64,000 bases of DNA from Roseovarius mucosus DSM 17069 (GTDB taxonomy: Bacteria > Pseudomonadota > Alphaproteobacteria > Rhodobacterales > Rhodobacteraceae). Below are positions 17,086 to 25,921 of this stretch, piece by piece (the stretch's first letter is position 1; each line of letters opens with the position of its first letter). The stretch covers positions 248,001 through 312,000 of the forward strand of contig NZ_KN293979.1 of the NCBI RefSeq assembly GCF_000768555.3, given 5' to 3'. The position numbers and the translations under genes are program-made. The notes below the pieces were generated by a model. It was not told where the DNA came from and made no database searches. It worked only from the letters and a program-made list of their open reading frames with translations.

Positions 17086-17592
17086 ATGACACGCAAGGGA
17101 ATGATGCTGGCAGCGCTGGTCGTGGCAGGCTGCACGGCTGCGGGGCCGCAGGTTGTGGCGCGGTTGGGCGCGGACCCGGTGGTCTCCGGCGGAAGCTATG
17201 ATACCGGTGGCGGGCTGAGCGTGGCGGTTGATATTCGCGAGGCGCAGGGCCGTGTGCTGCTCTGTGGGGTCTGGGCGCAGAGCCATCAGCAATCGGTGCT
17301 GACCAAGGGCAAGGCGGTGGATGTGATGGGCTCTGGCGCGGTCTATCTGGGGGATCGGGCGTTGGCGCGCGGTCTGGTCTTTATGCGTGAAGTGCCGCCC
17401 GCGCTGGACTATGGGGACCAAGAGGCGGGCTGTATGCTGACCGACCGGCCCTGGCAGGCAGGCTACGCCGAGACCGCGCCGGTGATCCGCCTGCCGCGTC
17501 AGGTGGTGCATGTCGAGGGGGATCTGGGGCATTTTGTCGTGACCTTCCGACAGACGGGCCCCGGCGCCGGGACGCCAAAAGCGATAAACTAG
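17086..17592 (+). CDS. Hypothetical lipoprotein
   Basis: 168 residues from the ATG at 17086, preceded by GGAGGGCCGGAG. The N-terminus MTRKGMMLAALVVAGCTAAG contains a lipobox with Cys16, so it is probably anchored in a membrane facing the periplasm. The rest has no motif that I recognise. Two later cysteines (in VLLCGVW and AGCMLTDRP) could form a disulfide. It lies 70 bases after the sulfotransferase pair and may or may not be in the same transcript. Confidence 0.65.
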   Translation: MTRKGMMLAALVVAGCTAAGPQVVARLGADPVVSGGSYDTGGGLSVAVDIREAQGRVLLCGVWAQSHQQSVLTKGKAVDVMGSGAVYLGDRALARGLVFMREVPPALDYGDQEAGCMLTDRPWQAGYAETAPVIRLPRQVVHVEGDLGHFVVTFRQTGPGAGTPKAIN

Positions 17593-17701
17593 CGCGAAAA
17601 GCGGTGGATTTGCCGGGGTGCCGCCGGGAAAGAAATTGACAGAGCGCGGTTATCCCATACCATCGGGCGCGTATATTCACTGTTTTTCCAAGAGGTTTCC
17701 C

Positions 17702-17986
17702 ATGATCCTGCGTGCATCCGCCGTGATTTCCGCCCTTGCCCTCGCCTGTCTGGGCGCGCCCGCCATGGCCCAAAGCGCCAAGGTCTATGCCTATGAAAGC
17801 AAAGCCAATTACTGCCCTGCCGGTTTGCAACCGGTGACGATCAGCGGTGTGATTTGCTGTGGTGAGCCCAATCAGACGCAGAGCTATCAGCAGGCGATGC
17901 GCCATCCGGTCACCAAGGTGCGGCACCGGTCCTATACGGCCACCTCTCATCTCAACTGCCCTGAGGGTGCGAAGGGCTGTTACTGA
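17702..17986 (+). CDS. Small secreted cysteine-rich hypothetical protein
   Basis: 94 residues. A signal peptide MILRASAVISALALACLGAPAMA (cleavage near AMAQ) is followed by a short mature part with five cysteines, including YCPAGLQPV, GVICCGEP and the ending CPEGAKGCY. I do not recognise the family. It looks periplasmic and possibly disulfide-bonded. It is isolated, with a good terminator just downstream. Confidence 0.6.
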   Translation: MILRASAVISALALACLGAPAMAQSAKVYAYESKANYCPAGLQPVTISGVICCGEPNQTQSYQQAMRHPVTKVRHRSYTATSHLNCPEGAKGCY

Positions 17987-18002
17987 GGCGATAAATCTCT
18001 GG

Positions 18003-18030
18003 AACAGGGCGCGGCGTGGCGCCCTGTTTT
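18003..18030 (+). terminator. Rho-independent terminator
   Basis: Perfect 10-bp stem AACAGGGCGC / GCGCCCTGTT with a 6-base loop, continuing in TTTT (the last two Ts of the arm extend the run). It ends the small secreted protein gene. Confidence 0.8.
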
Positions 18031-18098
18031 GTGTTGATTGTGGTCTTGGTTCAGCCTGCGGCTATCTGCGCCGCGGGGCTAACGCCGAAGCTGACGCG

Positions 18099-18305
18099 TC
18101 AGAGCAAACGCAGATCCGACGCCATTTGACGGCCGTCGCGCCCTTCCTGTAGCTCGAACCCGACCTTTTGATTGTCAGCGAGCCCTGTGAGCCCTGAGCG
18201 TTCGACCGCAGAGATGTGGACGAACACATCCTTGCCGCCGCCGTCAGGGGCGATGAATCCATAACCTTTTGTGGTATTAAACCATTTCACGGTGCCGGTC
18301 GGCAT
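18099..18305 (-). CDS. Cold shock protein, CspA family
   Basis: 68 residues, a single cold-shock domain: TGTVKWFNTTKGYGFIAPDGGGKDVFVHISAVE contains RNP1 (KGYGFI) and RNP2 (VFVHI). CSD proteins bind single-stranded RNA and act as RNA chaperones. The length is typical. The gene faces the terminator of the plus-strand gene and lies divergent from the ArsC-like gene. Whether it is cold-induced cannot be read from the sequence. Confidence 0.93.
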   Translation of the reverse strand: MPTGTVKWFNTTKGYGFIAPDGGGKDVFVHISAVERSGLTGLADNQKVGFELQEGRDGRQMASDLRLL

Positions 18306-18512
18306 GCCGCTTCTCCTTTTGCGTCGCTTCCCCGGGAATATGCCGGGCCATGTCCTGCCGAGCCCTCAGGGACCGGCCAAGCGTTGCAAAGGCGGATTCT
18401 GAATGCCCATCGTGACGGGAATCATGATTGCATTGCCATTGTAAAAATCAAGCGAAACTCCGTGACGCGCGGGATTTTGCCCGATAAAAGCGCAGAAATG
18501 ACGGAGTATGCG

Positions 18513-18827
18513 ATGATCCTTTACGGTATCAAGACCTGTGACACCTGCCGCAAGGCGTTGAAAGCGTTGGGTAATGTGACGTTTCACGATGTCCGGGCCG
18601 ATGGGCTGCCTAGCGAAGTGGCACAGGCGGCGTGGGCGCAGTTTGGCGAAGCGCTGGTGAATCGGCAGTCTACCACCTGGCGCGGGCTGAGCGAGGAAGA
18701 GCGGGCGCAGGAGGCGCTGACCCTCTTGGCGGCACATCCGACGCTGATGAAACGCCCGCTGATTGACGCGGGTGGCACGCTCTATCTGGGATGGGGCAAG
18801 GACACACAACACGCGCTGCTTGGATAA
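18513..18827 (+). CDS. ArsC/Spx-family protein (YffB-like)
   Basis: 104 residues from ATG 18513, with ACGGAG upstream; an in-frame ATG at 18498 is an alternative. MILYGIKTCDTCRKALKAL has the thioredoxin-fold active site CxxC of the ArsC/Spx superfamily, and MKRPLID near the C-terminus matches the conserved RP(L/I) segment. The close relatives, E. coli YffB-type proteins, have no proven arsenate reductase activity. It is followed 46 bases later by a small membrane protein gene. Confidence 0.8.
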   Translation: MILYGIKTCDTCRKALKALGNVTFHDVRADGLPSEVAQAAWAQFGEALVNRQSTTWRGLSEEERAQEALTLLAAHPTLMKRPLIDAGGTLYLGWGKDTQHALLG

Positions 18828-18873
18828 GCGGGCAAGAGGCCCCATATCGGGCCGAGGTTCAGGAGGCGGGCAA

Positions 18874-19242
18874 ATGCGCAGCGCGGCAATGGTTTTAGGA
18901 GTGATCGGCGGCTGTCTGGCGGTGCTGGTCGGGTTTTTCAGCTTTGGCTATACCGAGGTGGTCAACCGGGTGGGTGAGGTGGACGGGCTGCTGATGCAGG
19001 TGAGCGACCCTGCGTTGATCCGCAGCGCGAGCTTTCTCGCGCCGCTTCTGGCGATTGCCGGGGGAGCGATGGCCAAGATTCGCGCGCTCTGGGGCGGGGT
19101 CTTGCTGCTGATCTCGGCGGGGCTGATGTACTATGCCTTTGGCTTCAACGTCTTTACCATGTTTCCCTTGGGCTTTACCGGGCTGGCCGGGGTTTTGGCC
19201 ATCGCGGCGGGCAAGCCGGACGAGCCAAAGGCGCATTTCTGA
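18874..19242 (+). CDS. Small integral membrane protein, unknown
   Basis: 122 residues from ATG 18874 with AGGAGGCGGG upstream. Four hydrophobic segments are visible (MVLGVIGGCLAVLVGFFSFGY, SFLAPLLAIAGGAMA, WGGVLLLISAGLMYYAFGF, FPLGFTGLAGVLAIAAG). No family that I recognise. It may be co-transcribed with the ArsC-like gene. Confidence 0.65.
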   Translation: MRSAAMVLGVIGGCLAVLVGFFSFGYTEVVNRVGEVDGLLMQVSDPALIRSASFLAPLLAIAGGAMAKIRALWGGVLLLISAGLMYYAFGFNVFTMFPLGFTGLAGVLAIAAGKPDEPKAHF

Positions 19243-19248
19243 GGGCGG

Positions 19249-20532
19249 TCACAGCGCGGGCAGGCGATACATGCCAGAGCTGGAAAAGGCGATGGAACTG
19301 CCGTCTGATATGTCTTCGGCAAAGCGTTGGGCGATGACGCGCAGGGCGGTTTGACGCCCCTTGGCCACCAGCGCGCGGCGCGAGGGCAGCGAGGGCGTAA
19401 GGCCGGGACTGAGCAGGGTTTGCGACCAGATGAGCGGGTGGAGTTCCTGCAAATGGTTTTCCAAGAGCCAATCCAGACAGTCGTGGATGCGGCGGCGGGC
19501 AGCGTCGAGGGACGACGAAAGCCGGTCTTTGCCGGTCTTGGGGGCCATAACGATGCCGCAAAAGGCCGAAAGCTGATTGATCACATGCTGGTCGCGGCGC
19601 CGGAACACGATATCGCGCAACCCGTCCACGAAGAACTCTGAATCCAAACGCGTTATTGCGCCGGGGTCGAGGGCGAGCGCATCGAAATAGACCCAAGCAT
19701 AAGCGCCAGCCCCCCAGATTTCGCCGGTACGCGCGGCTGTGCGGCGCGCCTCGAGATCGAGCATATCATAGCTGCCATAGCGCGCGGGCAAGAGTGCCTC
19801 GCCGAGCGCGCGCATGTGTCGGGGGCTGTCGGGATCAAGGTCGATCAGCCGTTCGTAATCATCGGCCACCCGCATCCGAGGCTGTTGCCGTGCCGCCAAG
19901 AGGGCGCATTGCGCGGCTGCCAAGGACGGCGCATCAAGATCGACGCCATCGAAGGGGGCAAGAATATCCTCGGCGCGTTTGAAATGTTCGAGAAAGCGTA
20001 GTTCATGCGCCGCGCGGGTGCGGTCGGTGGCGGTGGCACGCCACGCCCAGCCGATGTCGATGTGGGCCAATGCAACGATCAGCGCGCAGGGGTAGCTGTC
20101 GGGGTATTCCGCCTGCATCTCTTCCAGCGCGTCGATGCCGGAGGGGTCCGGTTCTGCGCCGTCATGCAGCGCGTCTTCGGCGGCGGCCACGACATCGGCG
20201 CGCGCGCCCACGGCCAGCAGGGTGGTCGCATTCTCGCCCCCCGGTGTGCGCAGCCGTGCGGCATCGGTGTATTCGATCACCTGCGCCAGTTCAGCCCACA
20301 TCTCTTGGCGGGCAAGTTTCTGACCCCGGTCCTGATGCATCGCGCGGGCCATTTCCTCGTCCGTGACGGGCAGGGAGGGGAGCAGGATGCGTTTGGACAG
20401 GCTGTCGAGATCCGTTTCGGGCTTGCGCCGCAAGAGGCCCAAGAGATCGGGCCAAAGGCGTGTCGCCTGCGCCGGACGCTTGCGCACGGCCGGGTCGGTG
20501 GGTTCGGGTGTGGCGAGCGGTTCAAACGGCAT
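19249..20532 (-). CDS. Conserved hypothetical protein, alpha-helical
   Basis: 427 residues from the ATG at 20532, six bases after GGAG. The body is helix-rich with TPR-like character (for example SYPCALIVALAHIDIGWAWR, LAAAQCALLAARQQPRM, MRALGEALLPARYG), but no clean TPR consensus. There is no signal peptide or membrane segment, so it is likely cytoplasmic. I cannot name a function. It is convergent with the small membrane protein gene, the stops 6 bases apart, and divergent from the lytic transglycosylase gene. Confidence 0.65.
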   Translation of the reverse strand: MPFEPLATPEPTDPAVRKRPAQATRLWPDLLGLLRRKPETDLDSLSKRILLPSLPVTDEEMARAMHQDRGQKLARQEMWAELAQVIEYTDAARLRTPGGENATTLLAVGARADVVAAAEDALHDGAEPDPSGIDALEEMQAEYPDSYPCALIVALAHIDIGWAWRATATDRTRAAHELRFLEHFKRAEDILAPFDGVDLDAPSLAAAQCALLAARQQPRMRVADDYERLIDLDPDSPRHMRALGEALLPARYGSYDMLDLEARRTAARTGEIWGAGAYAWVYFDALALDPGAITRLDSEFFVDGLRDIVFRRRDQHVINQLSAFCGIVMAPKTGKDRLSSSLDAARRRIHDCLDWLLENHLQELHPLIWSQTLLSPGLTPSLPSRRALVAKGRQTALRVIAQRFAEDISDGSSIAFSSSGMYRLPAL

Positions 20533-20673
20533 AGGGGCTCCGGCAATCCTGGTGCCCCCCAAGGTGCCGCCGGATTTCGACCAAAAGAGGGCGATGCTTG
20601 GGTGAAGGCAGGGAATATGCCCAGCACCGTCAGGGGCGTTGCCATACCCCGGGCCTTACGTCAGAATTGCCGG

Positions 20674-21336
20674 ATGAGGAGATTTTTGGGTATTGTTTTT
20701 ATTTTGTTTTTTTCTCTTCCGGCGGTGGCGCAGGACGGGGAGAACGGGGATTTTGGCCTTAGCCCCCCTGCCAGAGATGGCAATATTCCGCGCACGCGGT
20801 GGGAACATCGCACGGAATCCGCACTCTGGACGCGCGCCGCGCTCTCGGCGCTCAAGGCGCATGGCGCGCCGCTTGTGCAGAGCGTTCCGCGCGATATTGC
20901 GAGCTGGTGCCCCTCTTACGCCACGGGAGGAGAGGCGCGACGGCGCGCGTTCTGGGTTGGGTTCCTGTCGGCGCTGGCCAAGCATGAAAGCACCTATAAT
21001 CCGAGGGCTATCGGCGGCGGCGGGCAATGGCACGGGCTATTGCAGATCCTACCCGCCACCGCGCGGGGCTACAAATGCCGGGCGGGCAGCGGCGAGGCCT
21101 TGCGCCATGGGCCTGACAATCTGTCCTGTGCGATCCGGATCATGGCCCATACCGTGCCGCGCGACGGCGTGGTGTCCGAGGGGCGGCGCGGGGTGGCGGC
21201 CGATTGGGGGCCTTTGTCGAGTGCCGCCAAGCTGGAAGACATGCAGCGCTGGACGCGGGCGCAGAGCTATTGCAAGCCGCTGTCCTCGGTGCGGCCAAGG
21301 GCGCGCCCTGTGCAGGTCGCGCGAGTGGCGGAGTAG
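20674..21336 (+). CDS. Lytic transglycosylase (SLT domain) protein
   Basis: 220 residues from ATG 20674. A signal peptide MRRFLGIVFILFFSLPAVA is followed by a domain with FLSALAKHESTYNPRAIGGGGQWHGLLQILPATARGYKC, the ES and GLLQI/TA motifs of SLT family 1 lytic transglycosylases (catalytic Glu in KHES). These cut peptidoglycan between MurNAc and GlcNAc in the periplasm. Three later cysteines and a variable C-terminus (LSSVRPRARPVQ) follow. It is a single gene, convergent with pepN. Confidence 0.82.
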   Translation: MRRFLGIVFILFFSLPAVAQDGENGDFGLSPPARDGNIPRTRWEHRTESALWTRAALSALKAHGAPLVQSVPRDIASWCPSYATGGEARRRAFWVGFLSALAKHESTYNPRAIGGGGQWHGLLQILPATARGYKCRAGSGEALRHGPDNLSCAIRIMAHTVPRDGVVSEGRRGVAADWGPLSSAAKLEDMQRWTRAQSYCKPLSSVRPRARPVQVARVAE

Positions 21337-21358
21337 CGGGCTGCGCGACCTAGGCGAG

Positions 21359-21379
21359 GTCCCGGGGCGAGCCCGGGAC
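21359..21379. terminator. Palindromic hairpin between convergent genes
   Basis: GTCCCGGG, 5-base loop, CCCGGGAC: a perfect 8-bp inverted repeat between the ends of the SLT gene and pepN. It resembles the hairpin at 41097-41117 (GTCCCGGA/TCCGGGAC) and so belongs to the palindromic intergenic repeats common in alphaproteobacteria. No U-tract, so a bidirectional terminator role is only likely. Confidence 0.55.
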
Positions 21380-21408
21380 GGGAGTGTTTTCGATGGGGCG
21401 CAACACGT

Positions 21409-23961
21409 TCAGGCCCCCCGTATCCGGCCCACCATTTCCGTCGTGTCGCGGCTGAGGTTCGGGGTGGCAAGGATGCGGTCCAGTTCTGCCGCGATCATGC
21501 CTTGGCGCACCGGATCGTAACGCCGCCATGTCTCGAAGGCCGAGCACATCCGCGCCGTGGTCTGCGGGTTGAGCGGATCGAGCCGGATGAGCATATCCGC
21601 AAGCAGCCGATAGCCGCGCCCTGACGCGTGGTGAAAGCCCGCGGGCGACATGGTGAGCGCGCCCAGCGTGGCGCGGAACCGGTTGGGATTGCGCAGGGTG
21701 AAATCGGGGTGGTGTGTCAATGTCTCGGCCTCCTTAGCCGCCCGTTCGGGCGCGGCGTGCATGATCTGCAGGCTGAACCACTTGTCGATCACCAGCCGGT
21801 CGTGTTGCCATTGGGTATAGAAAGCCTGAGTGGCGGCCTCGCCTACGCCCGCCTGCAAGAGGCAGGACCAGGCCGTCAATTGCTGAGTCATGTTGTCGGC
21901 AGAATCATATTGGGCCTGCGCGCGCGTTCCGCCGTCGCGACGGCTGAGCATCGCCAATGCGGCATTGGCAAGCGCCCGCGCGCCCGCCTGATCGGGGTCG
22001 GGGCGGTAGGGGGCCGTGACCTGATGGCGGGTGTAGAGATCCTGTGCGATGCTATCGAGCGCCTCTGCGCGGGTGTCGCGGAGGGTTTCGAGCGCCTCCC
22101 ATATTGCTTGTGGGTCGGGGGTATGGCCCGCGTCAAAGAGTGCCTGCGCCAGATCATCCTCGGAAGGCAGGCCAAGCGCCAGCGCGCGAAAGGCGGGATC
22201 GAGCGTTTCATCGCGCGCCACGCGGGCGATCGCATCGAGATAGGCGGCATCGGGTGCCGCGCCCTTGGTGATCATCGCGATGAGGCCGGCACGGGCCAGT
22301 GCGCGCCCCGCCTCCCATTTGTTGAACGGGTCGGTGTCATGCGCCAGCAGGAAAGCACGCTCGGCATTGCTGCTCTCGCGTTCGAGGATCACGGGGGCGG
22401 AAAAATCGCGCAGGATCGAGGGGATGGGCCGCGATGCTAACCCATCGAAGCTGAAGCTCTGCTGTGCTTGGGTCATTTCCAGCACGCGGGTTCGCAGCAC
22501 CTCGTCGCCATTGGGGCTGAGCAGGCCCACGGCAATCGGGATGACGCGCGGCGGTTTGTTCTCCTGCCCGGGTGTGGGCGGGGTTTTCTGTTCGAAATGA
22601 AGCGTATAGCGGCCATTGTTGAACTCTTCGGTGACGCGCAGGCGCGGCGTGCCCGCGTCGGAATACCAGCGTTTGAACTGGCTGAGGTCACGGCCCGTGA
22701 CATCCTCGAAAACCTTGAGCCAATCCTCGATGGTGCAGGCCTGCCCATCGTGGCGGTTGAAGTAGAGATTGAGCGCCTGCTTATAGGCGGCATCGCCCAC
22801 CAGACGCTTGAGCATGCCGATCAGCTCGGCCCCCTTTTCATAGACCGTAGCGGTGTAGAAGTTGTTGATTTCAATGAAGCTCTCGGGGCGGACGGGATGC
22901 GCCAGCGGGCCGTTATCCTCGCGGAACTGGCGGGCACGGAGGGCGATCACATCCGAGATGCGCTTGACCGGGGCGGAGCGCAGATCGGAGGTGAACTGGC
23001 TGTCGCGATAGACGGTCAGCCCCTCCTTGAGGCAGAGCTGGAACCAGTCGCGGCAGGTGATGCGGTTGCCGGTCCAGTTGTGGAAATACTCATGCGCGAC
23101 AATCGCCTCGATACGTTCGAAATTGGCATCTGTTGCGGTCTCCGCTGTGGATAAGACGCAAGAAGAGTTGAAAATGTTCAAGCCTTTGTTCTCCATCGCG
23201 CCCATGTTGAAATCGTCCACGGCGACGATATTGAAAAGATCGAGATCATATTCGCGCCCGTAGACCTCTTCGTCCCAGGCCATGGATTTCTTGAGCGCCT
23301 CCATGCCAAAGGCGCATTTGTCCTCATCCCCCGGTCGCACCCAGATGTTGAGCGCGACCTCACGGCCCGAGCGGGTGGTGAACGTGTCGGGATGCGCCAC
23401 CAGATCACCCGCGACGAGGGCAAAGAGATAGGCGGGTTTCGGCCAGGGATCGTGCCACTCGGCCCAGCCCGCGCCGCTGCCCGTGGGGTTGCCGTTGGAG
23501 AGCAGGACCGGCATGTCGCCCTCGATGCGCACGGTGAAGGTGGCCATCACATCGGGGCGGTCGGGGTAATAGGTGATCTTGCGAAAGCCCTCGGCCTCGC
23601 ATTGGGTGCAATACATGCCGTTCGACATATAGAGCCCTTCGAGGGCGGTATTGCCTTCGGGATCAATCTCGACTTCGGCCTCGAACGTGAAAGGCGCGTC
23701 GGGGACCTGGGCCCGGAGGCCCTGCGGCGTCACCTCGGCTGTGATTTCGGCCCCGTCGATACGGGCCGAGATGAGCGTAAGCGCCTCGCCATGCAGGAAA
23801 AAATCGCGCGATGCGGCCTCGGGGTTGGGGCGGAATTCGATGCGGCTGAGAACGCGGGTGGATTTGGGCGCAAGCCGGAAGGTCAGATGCACCGCGTCCA
23901 CGAGATAGGCGGGGGGCGTGTAATCTGCGAGATAAACGGGCTGCGGGGCTGCATCTTTCAT
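21409..23961 (-). CDS. pepN: Aminopeptidase N (M1 family)
   Basis: 850 residues from the ATG at 23961; the frame extends further upstream into the photolyase gene without homology. The exopeptidase motif GAMENKGLNIF and the zinc site HEYFHNWTGNR (H290, H294) with the following Glu in LKEGLTVYRDSQF are all present. The N-terminal YLADYTPPAYLVDAVHLTF and the C-terminal alpha-helical domain match gamma-proteobacterial PepN. It removes N-terminal residues from peptides in the cytoplasm. It is divergent from the photolyase gene with a 94-base gap. Confidence 0.95.
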   Translation of the reverse strand: MKDAAPQPVYLADYTPPAYLVDAVHLTFRLAPKSTRVLSRIEFRPNPEAASRDFFLHGEALTLISARIDGAEITAEVTPQGLRAQVPDAPFTFEAEVEIDPEGNTALEGLYMSNGMYCTQCEAEGFRKITYYPDRPDVMATFTVRIEGDMPVLLSNGNPTGSGAGWAEWHDPWPKPAYLFALVAGDLVAHPDTFTTRSGREVALNIWVRPGDEDKCAFGMEALKKSMAWDEEVYGREYDLDLFNIVAVDDFNMGAMENKGLNIFNSSCVLSTAETATDANFERIEAIVAHEYFHNWTGNRITCRDWFQLCLKEGLTVYRDSQFTSDLRSAPVKRISDVIALRARQFREDNGPLAHPVRPESFIEINNFYTATVYEKGAELIGMLKRLVGDAAYKQALNLYFNRHDGQACTIEDWLKVFEDVTGRDLSQFKRWYSDAGTPRLRVTEEFNNGRYTLHFEQKTPPTPGQENKPPRVIPIAVGLLSPNGDEVLRTRVLEMTQAQQSFSFDGLASRPIPSILRDFSAPVILERESSNAERAFLLAHDTDPFNKWEAGRALARAGLIAMITKGAAPDAAYLDAIARVARDETLDPAFRALALGLPSEDDLAQALFDAGHTPDPQAIWEALETLRDTRAEALDSIAQDLYTRHQVTAPYRPDPDQAGARALANAALAMLSRRDGGTRAQAQYDSADNMTQQLTAWSCLLQAGVGEAATQAFYTQWQHDRLVIDKWFSLQIMHAAPERAAKEAETLTHHPDFTLRNPNRFRATLGALTMSPAGFHHASGRGYRLLADMLIRLDPLNPQTTARMCSAFETWRRYDPVRQGMIAAELDRILATPNLSRDTTEMVGRIRGA

Positions 23962-24055
23962 GGCGCTCTCCTTTGACTTTGGCGCGAAGGTAGGCGTTGG
24001 GGAAGGGGGCTGCAATGGGCTTTCCTTTGGGGCGTGCGCCTCTATTTCCGGGGTT

Positions 24056-25546
24056 ATGGAACGCCCGGTCATTCTCTGGTTCAAGCGCGATTTGCGGGTG
24101 CAGGATCACCCGGCGCTGCACCATGCCGCGCGGTTGGGGCCGATCATCCCGCTCTATATCGTGGAGCCGGATCTATGGGCCGAGCCGGATGCCTCGGGGC
24201 GGCAGTATGCATTTGTCCGCGACTGTCTGGAGAGCCTGCGTGAGGATCTGGCAGGCCTGGGTCTGGAACTCGTGCTGCGCGTCGGGGATGCGGTGGCGGT
24301 TCTGGAGGATTTGCGCGCCCGTCACAAGGTGGCGCATCTGGTGAGCCATGAGGAAACCGGCAATCTCTGGAGTTATGCGCGCGACCGGCGGGTTGCAGCG
24401 TGGGCGCGCGGGCAGGGGGTGCGGTGGCACGAGAGGCCGCAATCGGGCGTGGTGCGGCGGCTGGGCAATCGCGACGTCTGGCAGGGCGCGCGCGACGGGT
24501 TCATGCGCACGCCGGTTCTGGGGCCGCCCGAGGGCGCGCGAGGGCTGGTGCTGGCCACTGATGACCTGCCAAGCGACGAGAGTTTGGGGCTGAGCGATTT
24601 TTGCCCGTTGCGGCAAAAGGGCGGGCGTGGCGCGGCGCTGCGCGCGCTCGAGTCGTTCCTGACGACACGCGGCGAGCGCTATCAGCGCGCCATGTCTTCG
24701 CCCCTCGACGGCGCGCGGGCCTGTTCGCGGATCAGCCCGCATCTGGCCTTTGGCACGCTGTCGCTGCGCGAGGCGGTGCAGGCGGGCGCGGCGGCGCCCG
24801 GCGGGCGCGGGCCGGATTGGGCACGCGCCATGCGGTCGTTTCAGGCGCGTTTGGCCTGGCGCGATCATTTCATGCAAAAGCTGGAGGATGAGCCGGAGAT
24901 CGAGCGGCGCTGCCTGCATCCCGCCTATGAGGGGCTGCGCCCGCGCGACGCGGACGCGGCACGGCTTGCGGCGTGGTCGCGGGGCGAAACGGGATTGCCC
25001 TTTGTCGATGCCTGCATGCGGTCGCTCTTGGCGACGGGATGGCTCAATTTCCGCATGCGCTCGATGCTGATGGCGGTGGCGTCCTATCACCTCTGGCTGG
25101 ATTGGCGCAGCACCGGGCCGGTGCTGGCGCGGGCCTTTACCGATTACGAGCCGGGGATTCACTGGCCGCAGGTGCAGATGCAATCGGGCACCACGGGGAT
25201 GAACACGATCCGGATTTACAACCCGGTGAAACAGGGGCTGGATCAGGATCCGACGGGGGAATTCACGCGGCGTTGGTTGCCGGAATTGCACGGGGTGCCG
25301 GATGCGTATTTGCAGCGCCCATGGGACTGGCCGGAGGCCGATAGGCTGTTGGGACGTGGCTATCCGGCACCGATCGTTGATCCGGTCGCGGCGGCACGAG
25401 CGGCGCGCGAGGCGGTCTGGGCCTGTCGGCGCGCGCATCGTGGGGATGAAAGGACGGCGCAGATCGTGCGCCGCCATGCCAGCCGCAAACGCCCAAGGCG
25501 GGCCAGGCCCAAGGCGGTCTCGGCGCAATTGAGTCTGGACCTCTGA
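24056..25546 (+). CDS. Deoxyribodipyrimidine photolyase / cryptochrome family
   Basis: 496 residues from ATG 24056 (MERPVILWFKRDLRVQDHPAL). The N-terminal antenna-binding Rossmann domain is followed by the FAD domain with SRISPHLAFGTLSLREAVQ, WRDHFMQKLEDEPEIERR, GLPFVDACMRSLLATGWLNFRMRSM and HWPQVQMQSGTTGMNTIRIYNPVKQG. It uses blue light and FADH- to reverse UV pyrimidine dimers. Photolyase or photoreceptor function cannot be separated from sequence alone, but repair is the likely role. The gene is followed one base later by a DUF2256 gene, a common partner of photolyases. Confidence 0.88.
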   Translation: MERPVILWFKRDLRVQDHPALHHAARLGPIIPLYIVEPDLWAEPDASGRQYAFVRDCLESLREDLAGLGLELVLRVGDAVAVLEDLRARHKVAHLVSHEETGNLWSYARDRRVAAWARGQGVRWHERPQSGVVRRLGNRDVWQGARDGFMRTPVLGPPEGARGLVLATDDLPSDESLGLSDFCPLRQKGGRGAALRALESFLTTRGERYQRAMSSPLDGARACSRISPHLAFGTLSLREAVQAGAAAPGGRGPDWARAMRSFQARLAWRDHFMQKLEDEPEIERRCLHPAYEGLRPRDADAARLAAWSRGETGLPFVDACMRSLLATGWLNFRMRSMLMAVASYHLWLDWRSTGPVLARAFTDYEPGIHWPQVQMQSGTTGMNTIRIYNPVKQGLDQDPTGEFTRRWLPELHGVPDAYLQRPWDWPEADRLLGRGYPAPIVDPVAAARAAREAVWACRRAHRGDERTAQIVRRHASRKRPRRARPKAVSAQLSLDL

Positions 25547-25547
25547 T

Positions 25548-25742
25548 ATGCCGCGCGCGCCCCGCAAATCCGATCTGCCGGTCAAGACCTGCGCCACCTG
25601 TGGGCGGCCGATGGTATGGCGGCGCAAATGGGCGCGCGTCTGGGACGAGGTGCGCCATTGCAGCGAGCGGTGTCGGCGTAGCCGCAAGGCCGCTGGTGTG
25701 GACGAGAATGGCCCGGCCGGTCGGGATGCGTTTGACCGGTGA
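25548..25742 (+). CDS. DUF2256 domain-containing small zinc-finger-like protein
   Basis: 64 residues. CATCGRPMVWRRKWARVWDEVRHCSERCR contains two CxxC/CxxxC pairs likely to bind zinc, the signature of DUF2256. Such genes are often next to photolyase/cryptochrome genes, as here, where only one base separates the two. Function unknown; a supporting role in DNA repair is inference. Confidence 0.85.
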   Translation: MPRAPRKSDLPVKTCATCGRPMVWRRKWARVWDEVRHCSERCRRSRKAAGVDENGPAGRDAFDR

Positions 25743-25921
25743 CGAAGCCGCCCCGCCCACGGCGTCAGGGTGGCGCCAAAAAGTGAAGAACCTCGCAAGA
25801 AATTCGGGCAATTTCGCATCATCGCACGAAAACATGTGCGCGAATTGATGTTTTGTTATTCCATTCTGCGTTATATTTAAGACAAATATGTAAACGTCAG
25901 GCGCAGCCCGGAAAGACAAAA

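Noticed and set aside
24173..25822. 549-codon minus-strand frame over the photolyase gene
   Set aside because: Arg/Pro/His-rich shadow without domains.
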